A DNA stretch of 64,000 bases, taken from Halosolutus gelatinilyticus (GTDB taxonomy: Archaea > Halobacteriota > Halobacteria > Halobacteriales > Natrialbaceae). Every line of letters starts with the position of its first letter. Position 1 is the first letter of the stretch. This document shows positions 59,912-64,000 of this stretch, piece by piece. The notes beneath the pieces were generated by a model. The model did no database searches. It saw only the letters and a program-made list of their open reading frames with translations, and was not told the DNA's origin. The stretch covers positions 2,976,001-3,040,000 of the forward strand of contig NZ_CP095491.1 of assembly GCF_023028105.1 (NCBI RefSeq), written 5' to 3'. A program made the position numbers and the translations under genes.

Positions 59912-60340
59912 ATGAATTCCGACGACGAAATCTATCCGATGCCGATGTTCGATCGCCTCGAGGTTTCCGACGTCACGCAGTCGACCGAGTGGTACCGGGA
60001 CGTCCTCGGTTTCGGGATCATCTTCCAGATGCCGGGTCTCACCCACCTTCGCTATCGGAAGTACGCCGACATCCTGCTCGTCCCGAGCGAGGCCGAGATC
60101 GATCCCGATGGGCAGGGACGCGGCGTAGACATCTACTTCACCGTCGAGAGCGAGACCGTCGCCGACATCGCCGAGCGGGCGAAACAGGCTGACACGATCG
60201 TCGAGGGGCCATCCGAAACCGCGCACAATACGCGCGAGGTCGTGATCGCCGATCCGGACGGATACACGTTGGTGTTCACCGAACCCGTCGATCCGACGCG
60301 AACGTTCGAGGATGTAACGGGAGTGGAGTTCGAGCCCTAA
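59912..60340 (+). CDS. VOC (glyoxalase/dioxygenase-fold) protein
   Basis: A 142-aa two-module VOC protein: MFDRLEVSDVTQSTEWYRDV and VLGFGIIFQMPGLTHLRYRK form the first module, VDIYFTVESETVADIAERAK and REVVIADPDGYTLVFTEPVD the second. Glu and Asp positions typical of metal ligands (for example the final E of FTEP) are present but the set is incomplete, so the reaction is unknown. Its stop is immediately followed by that of the convergent NIS synthetase gene. Confidence 0.88.
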   Translation: MNSDDEIYPMPMFDRLEVSDVTQSTEWYRDVLGFGIIFQMPGLTHLRYRKYADILLVPSEAEIDPDGQGRGVDIYFTVESETVADIAERAKQADTIVEGPSETAHNTREVVIADPDGYTLVFTEPVDPTRTFEDVTGVEFEP

Positions 60341-62440
60341 TTATCGGGATCCCGATCGGCCCGCAAGCGGGTTCGACACCGGACTGGTGGCGTACTCGTG
60401 ACGCTTTCCCTCCAGTCGCATCGTCGTCAGCGCCTTGTGCGTCGCCGGATCGGCGAACAGCGCGGTCTCGTCCCGATCGACCCGCGCCTCCGGGACCGAC
60501 CCGTCGCTGCGGACCGCGTCGAAGGCCGAGCGGCAGCGCTCGCGAACGATCGCCCAGCAGTCGTCGGCTTCGAGCGGCGTCGACTCGATCAGCGCGACGA
60601 ACAGTTCGGTCAGGTGGTTCTGAAACAGCGCGTAGTAGAGCTTCCAGTAGAGGTCCCGCTCGCCGTCGGCCTCGAGGTCGGAGTTCGGGTAGATACCCAT
60701 CGACAGCCCCCGATCGGCCAACCGGCCCTCGTGGACGCGGATGCCGCCGAAGTCGCGGACGAGCGTCGCGACCGGCCGACCGCCCTCGAAGACCACGTAG
60801 CTGTTCTGGAGGTGTGATTCGAGCGCGATGCCGTACGCCGAGAGCAGACGGAGTTGATCGGGAACGACGGCCTCGACGTACGCGGTGACGAAGGATCGCG
60901 CCCCGTCCGCGAGAGCAGTCGTCTCGGTCGCCGCCGCGTACCGATCGACGGCCTCGCGGACCAGGGGGACCCCCGTCGGGGGTGAATTCGCGACGAGCGC
61001 GGCGGCCGGAACGACGCGTCGATCGTCGCCGGCGAAGCGGTGATTTCGGGGATTCGATCGGAGCAACGCGGAGAGGTGCCGGACGTCGTGGTACGCCTCG
61101 CCCTCGACGTGGGGGCCGCCGGGCGGGTAGTAGCAGGTCCCCGCGGGTTCCGCGAGGAAGCCGAGGGTCGAAAACGCCTCCTCGGCGGCGATCGCGTCGA
61201 GCAGTCGCGTCGCGCGCGGACCGTTGTGGACCGCCTGCGGGGAGACCGTCCGCTCGACGTTGGTCAACTGGACGCCGATCGCGAGTTTGCAGTGGGGCGG
61301 CGCCTCACTGGTCTCGCCGTCCTCGGTCTCGTCGCCCCGGAACGGCACGACGGTTCGGAGGTTGAGCAGCGGCGTCGCCGGCCGCGTGTACCCCGGAATC
61401 GGAACGACCGTTTCGTCCCGCCGTCGGTCGTCGTACCGATCGAGGATCTCGTGGTAGAACTGCCACGGGTGAACGGGAATCGCCACGTACTCGTCCGCGT
61501 CGGACGGGACCGTCCGCGAGACCGCCTCGCCGAGCCCGTCGAACGCCGCGTAGAGCCGATCTGTGAGCGACCGATCGTCGATCGACGTCTCCCGCGCCCG
61601 ATCGGCGCGGACGGCGACGAAGTGAACGTCGATCGCGTCCGTACACTCCGGAGCGTACGTCAGCCCGTCCGTCGCCGACATGCCGCAGCGGATCTTCGCG
61701 CTCGGGTGCAGCGGGTGGCCGTCGGTCACGAGTCGCTCGAGCGCGGCGGGAGCGTCGGCGGCGGGGATGCGATCGACGATCGAGTCGGCGCCGCCGCCCA
61801 CCCTCGAAGCGAGGCCAAGGACTGGCTCGCCGGGCTCGAATTCGGCCGCGTGGATCCGGTGAACCGCGCGAGCCAGCGCGAGGTTCGCGGTGCTCTCGGC
61901 CAGTTCGCGTTCGATCCGATCCGCCTGCGCATCGTCGCAGAACGCGCCCGCTCGTCGGAGCGGGGGAACGAGTTCGGTCGGGTGGGCGAGCGTCCGGACT
62001 CCGTCGGCTGTCGCCAGACGGATCGGCTCCGCGAGACGCAGTCGATCGTAGCCGTAGCGCCCGTCGATCGGCGCGGCCACGACGGTTTCGGAGTCCGGCA
62101 TCGGCAGTACTGCGATTCGATCGCACGCGTCCGGAACCCGCGACTCGAGGGGCGGCTCGTCCGCGTCTTCGGACCGGGGGAGCGCGGCGCGGATCGCGGC
62201 CGCCGCGTCGTCGACGGCGCGGATCGTCGATTCGGACAGCGCGTGGGGATCGCCGCGGAGCAGGCCGCGAACCAGCCGTCGGGAAACGATCGATCGCGCG
62301 ATCGGGAGCGCCGCGAGATACGCGCGTTCGGGCGGGGGCTCGAGGCCGTTCGCGTCGGCGTACCGCGTCGCAGCGGCGAACGCGTCCCGCTCGGCGTCGG
62401 TTCTGGGGCGCACCGCGAGCGGATCGGTCCGATCCGTCAT
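60341..62440 (-). CDS. IucA/IucC-family (NIS) siderophore synthetase
   Basis: A 699-aa ATP-dependent synthetase joining a carboxylic acid to an amine in hydroxamate siderophores. The conserved parts are GHPLHPSAKIRCGMSATDGL (motif with the ATP-binding HP..K), IPVHPWQFYHEIL, PVATLVRDFGGIRVHEGRLA and LESHLQNSYVVFEGGRPVA near the C-terminal FhuF-like domain. The length is slightly above the family average (about 600 aa). No partner genes (decarboxylase, acyltransferase, monooxygenase) or iron regulator are within the window. Confidence 0.9.
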   Translation of the reverse strand: MTDRTDPLAVRPRTDAERDAFAAATRYADANGLEPPPERAYLAALPIARSIVSRRLVRGLLRGDPHALSESTIRAVDDAAAAIRAALPRSEDADEPPLESRVPDACDRIAVLPMPDSETVVAAPIDGRYGYDRLRLAEPIRLATADGVRTLAHPTELVPPLRRAGAFCDDAQADRIERELAESTANLALARAVHRIHAAEFEPGEPVLGLASRVGGGADSIVDRIPAADAPAALERLVTDGHPLHPSAKIRCGMSATDGLTYAPECTDAIDVHFVAVRADRARETSIDDRSLTDRLYAAFDGLGEAVSRTVPSDADEYVAIPVHPWQFYHEILDRYDDRRRDETVVPIPGYTRPATPLLNLRTVVPFRGDETEDGETSEAPPHCKLAIGVQLTNVERTVSPQAVHNGPRATRLLDAIAAEEAFSTLGFLAEPAGTCYYPPGGPHVEGEAYHDVRHLSALLRSNPRNHRFAGDDRRVVPAAALVANSPPTGVPLVREAVDRYAAATETTALADGARSFVTAYVEAVVPDQLRLLSAYGIALESHLQNSYVVFEGGRPVATLVRDFGGIRVHEGRLADRGLSMGIYPNSDLEADGERDLYWKLYYALFQNHLTELFVALIESTPLEADDCWAIVRERCRSAFDAVRSDGSVPEARVDRDETALFADPATHKALTTMRLEGKRHEYATSPVSNPLAGRSGSR

Positions 62441-62539
62441 CGTCGTCCCATACGAGCAGTAGCACCAAGAAGTCCGTGCAGGGTTTCCAAAATCGAACGC
62501 CGCGATCGACCTCGTGGACGAACGCGGTCCGGCGGGCGA

Positions 62540-62698
62540 TCACGGATGCCACTGAAGCCCGGCGTGTCGAACCGCATACCCGCGCTCGCCGCAGGCGGGA
62601 CAGACGGTTCCGCCGCGATCCCGATCGAGCGGCCGCTCCGGAATCCGGTGTTCGTGCTCGCAGTTCGCGCAGACGATCGTGACTGGCAGGGTGACCAC
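62540..62698 (-). CDS. Small two-CxxC zinc-finger protein (52 aa)
   Basis: From GTG 62698: MVTLPVTIVCANCEHEHRIP and GGTVCPACGERGYAVRHAG. The two CxxC knuckles would bind one zinc. The proposed start overlaps a GGAGGT sequence, so the true start may differ slightly. It sits about 40 nt downstream of the MaoC gene on the same strand. No function known. Confidence 0.5.
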   Translation of the reverse strand: MVTLPVTIVCANCEHEHRIPERPLDRDRGGTVCPACGERGYAVRHAGLQWHP

Positions 62699-62736
62699 CT
62701 CCGACGTCCGCGGTGGGGTCGGTCGGCTCGCGCCGA

Positions 62737-63393
62737 CTACTCGTCCGCGGCGGGCGAGTCCGTGATCATGACGACCGCCTCGCCGTCGACGACGGTCTCG
62801 TCGTCGCTCGTCACGGTCGTTCGGACCCGGTACTGGTCGTCGCCGAGCATCTCGACGATCTCGCACTCGGCGGTGACCTCGTCGTCGATGTCGACCGGCG
62901 CGAGGAACTCGAGGTCCTGCGAGAGGTAGATCGTGGTTCCTGGGAACCGGGCCAGCGCGGCGCTGATCGTCCCGCCGACGAGCGTTCCGTGGGCGATACG
63001 CCCGCCGAATCGGGTTTCCTCGGCGAACTCGTCCTCGAGGTGGAGGCGGTTCGTATCGCCGCTGACCTGCGCGAACGCAGAGACGTCGGCCTCCGTGATC
63101 GGCTTCCCGAACCGGACGACGTCGCCGACGCCGAGCTCGTCGAGGTCGTCCGTCGATCGCTCCGTCGTCCACTGTTCGTCGCCGTACGCGACCGCAGAAA
63201 CCGGCGTGGGCGTCGACGTTGACGCGTCCCGCGACGGGGACGCTGTCGACGCGGACGGTGTCAGCCCCATCGCCGCCAACACGGCGTTGTTGGCCTCGAC
63301 GTAACTGTTGATCACGTGCTGCGAGATGGTCGCCCAGTGCTCGTTGATCGACGTCGCGTCGGCGTCGTCGGAGTGCGGTGATTGGCTACTCAT
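62737..63393 (-). CDS. MaoC-like enoyl-CoA hydratase with a phasin-like N-terminus
   Basis: A 218-aa hot-dog-fold protein. The MaoC part starts near residue 80 (LGVGDVVRFGKPITEADVSA) and contains FAQVSGDTNRLHLEDEFAEE with the catalytic Asp/His, then GRIAHGTLVGGTISAALARF and a last strand VVDGEAVVMITDS. The first 45 residues (EHWATISQHVINSYVEANNA) are helical and recall PhaE/phasin segments of polyhydroxyalkanoate granules. It may hydrate enoyl-CoA to feed PHA synthesis; no phaC/phaE gene is in the window. Confidence 0.85.
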   Translation of the reverse strand: MSSQSPHSDDADATSINEHWATISQHVINSYVEANNAVLAAMGLTPSASTASPSRDASTSTPTPVSAVAYGDEQWTTERSTDDLDELGVGDVVRFGKPITEADVSAFAQVSGDTNRLHLEDEFAEETRFGGRIAHGTLVGGTISAALARFPGTTIYLSQDLEFLAPVDIDDEVTAECEIVEMLGDDQYRVRTTVTSDDETVVDGEAVVMITDSPAADE

Positions 63394-63586
63394 TGGTTAC
63401 TCGACGCGCGACGGATCGATCGCCGGAAGGACGTTCCGTGGCCGACGGATCCGCGCAGTTCCGAGTGTCACCCCGCCCTAACACGTCGGGAACCTTCTAT
63501 TCGGCTCCAACACACTTTGGGCGAGGCGGAGACCGATCGATTCGATCGGCCCGAAAACGGACGGGTGCGTACCGGTACGCGGGCGA

Positions 63587-64000
63587 TCACGCACCGACGC
63601 GATCGTCGAGGAACGCCGTACTGGCGTCGTTGAACGCTTCCGGACGATCCTGGTTGACGAGGTGGGCCGCCCCGTCGATCGTCAGCCAGGTGCCGTCGGC
63701 GACGGTCGCCGCGACCCGCCGGCCCTGCTTCTTCACGAGCGGGGCCTCGTGGGCGCCGTGGATCACGAGCGTCGGCGTCGCCACGCGATCGAGCGCCGGC
63801 GGCTCGTACCGATAGAGCGCCCCGAACACCTTCCGGAACTCGGATCGCGACACGTCGCCGACGGCGTCCAGCGCGGTTTCGCGAACCTCGGGCGTACACG
63901 CTAGCCACGGCTTGCCCGTCGTCGTCCGGATGGAGCCGAGCATCGTTCGAAAGGTCGTCTTCGGCCCCGTCATCGCGAGCGAGGTCGAGAGCAGCGGCAG
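63587..64000 (-). CDS. Alpha/beta hydrolase, C-terminal part
   Basis: 137 codons before the TGA at 63587 are visible; the 5' end lies beyond the window. The frame has PTLVIHGAHEAPLVKKQGRR followed by VADGTWLTIDGAAHLVNQDR, the Asp- and His-bearing segments of the hydrolase triad. The nucleophile elbow is outside. Activity not predictable. About 190 nt of intergenic sequence separate it from the MaoC gene. Confidence 0.82.
   Translation of the reverse strand: MPLLSTSLAMTGPKTTFRTMLGSIRTTTGKPWLACTPEVRETALDAVGDVSRSEFRKVFGALYRYEPPALDRVATPTLVIHGAHEAPLVKKQGRRVAATVADGTWLTIDGAAHLVNQDRPEAFNDASTAFLDDRVGA

Noticed and set aside
1-64000. CRISPR array or Cas genes
   Set aside because: No regularly spaced direct repeats of CRISPR size and no Cas motifs were seen in the window.

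Overview
The window is a GC-rich chromosomal segment from a halophilic archaeon, most likely a member of the Natrialbaceae (the Natrinema/Haloterrigena group). The evidence is the strongly acidic proteins, leaderless genes with archaeal TATA boxes, an archaeal 7S (SRP) RNA, and many families known almost only from haloarchaea (DUF5793, DUF5798, DUF5806, DUF7344, DUF7511, UPF0058, bat-type HTH regulators). No rRNA operon, CRISPR array or intact transposase was seen.

Layout. 1-12 kb is mostly housekeeping: the tail of an M28 peptidase, a degenerate NAD-kinase-like protein, endonuclease III, a long coiled-coil protein, phosphomevalonate decarboxylase, a type II NADH dehydrogenase-like flavoprotein, an MDR dehydrogenase, FEN1 and small regulators. 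12.1-13.6 kb is a remnant of an integrated element, marked by three copies of the 3' end of a tRNA-Gly. 13.7-18.6 kb carries a Trm9-like methyltransferase and a pilB-pilC pilus assembly pair. 19-22.7 kb is regulatory and partly decayed: two DUF7344 winged-helix genes with the same upstream motif at the same distance, a TrmB regulator, and a DUF998 gene with three nonsense codons. 22.7-34.5 kb is core again: UPF0058, a large DUF7527-type protein, an HTH gene, purA, Trm112, a CbiX/DR2241 cobaltochelatase pair, a PhoD phosphatase fused to a laminin-B-like domain, and DUF2797.

35.0-41.7 kb holds the most distinctive locus. A two-gene module, made of a Tat-exported solute-binding lipoprotein (family 5) and a polytopic AUR1/PAP2-type lipid phosphatase, occurs twice in tandem. 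Each lipoprotein gene has the same palindrome joined to its TATA box, no ABC permease or ATPase is present, and a family-4 glycosyltransferase lies upstream. I infer a coordinated envelope lipid or glycan system that has not been described as such.

41.8-52.3 kb returns to core functions: RNase P component 4, a YhbY-like CRM protein, an EamA transporter, bat-type regulators, the SRP RNA, a cdc48 relic with both ATPase domains deleted, Hsp20, cysteine synthase, a CoA-binding protein, a RAD55-like ATPase and DGGGP synthase for membrane lipids. 52.5-56.6 kb, beside tRNA-Arg, is an AT-richer accessory patch with a 363-bp unit bounded by 14-bp inverted repeats, an NSS sodium symporter and broken genes. 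56.6-64 kb carries a family-4-like uracil-DNA glycosylase without iron-sulfur cysteines, a START-type protein, a VOC protein, a lone NIS siderophore synthetase, a MaoC hydratase and the 3' part of an alpha/beta hydrolase.
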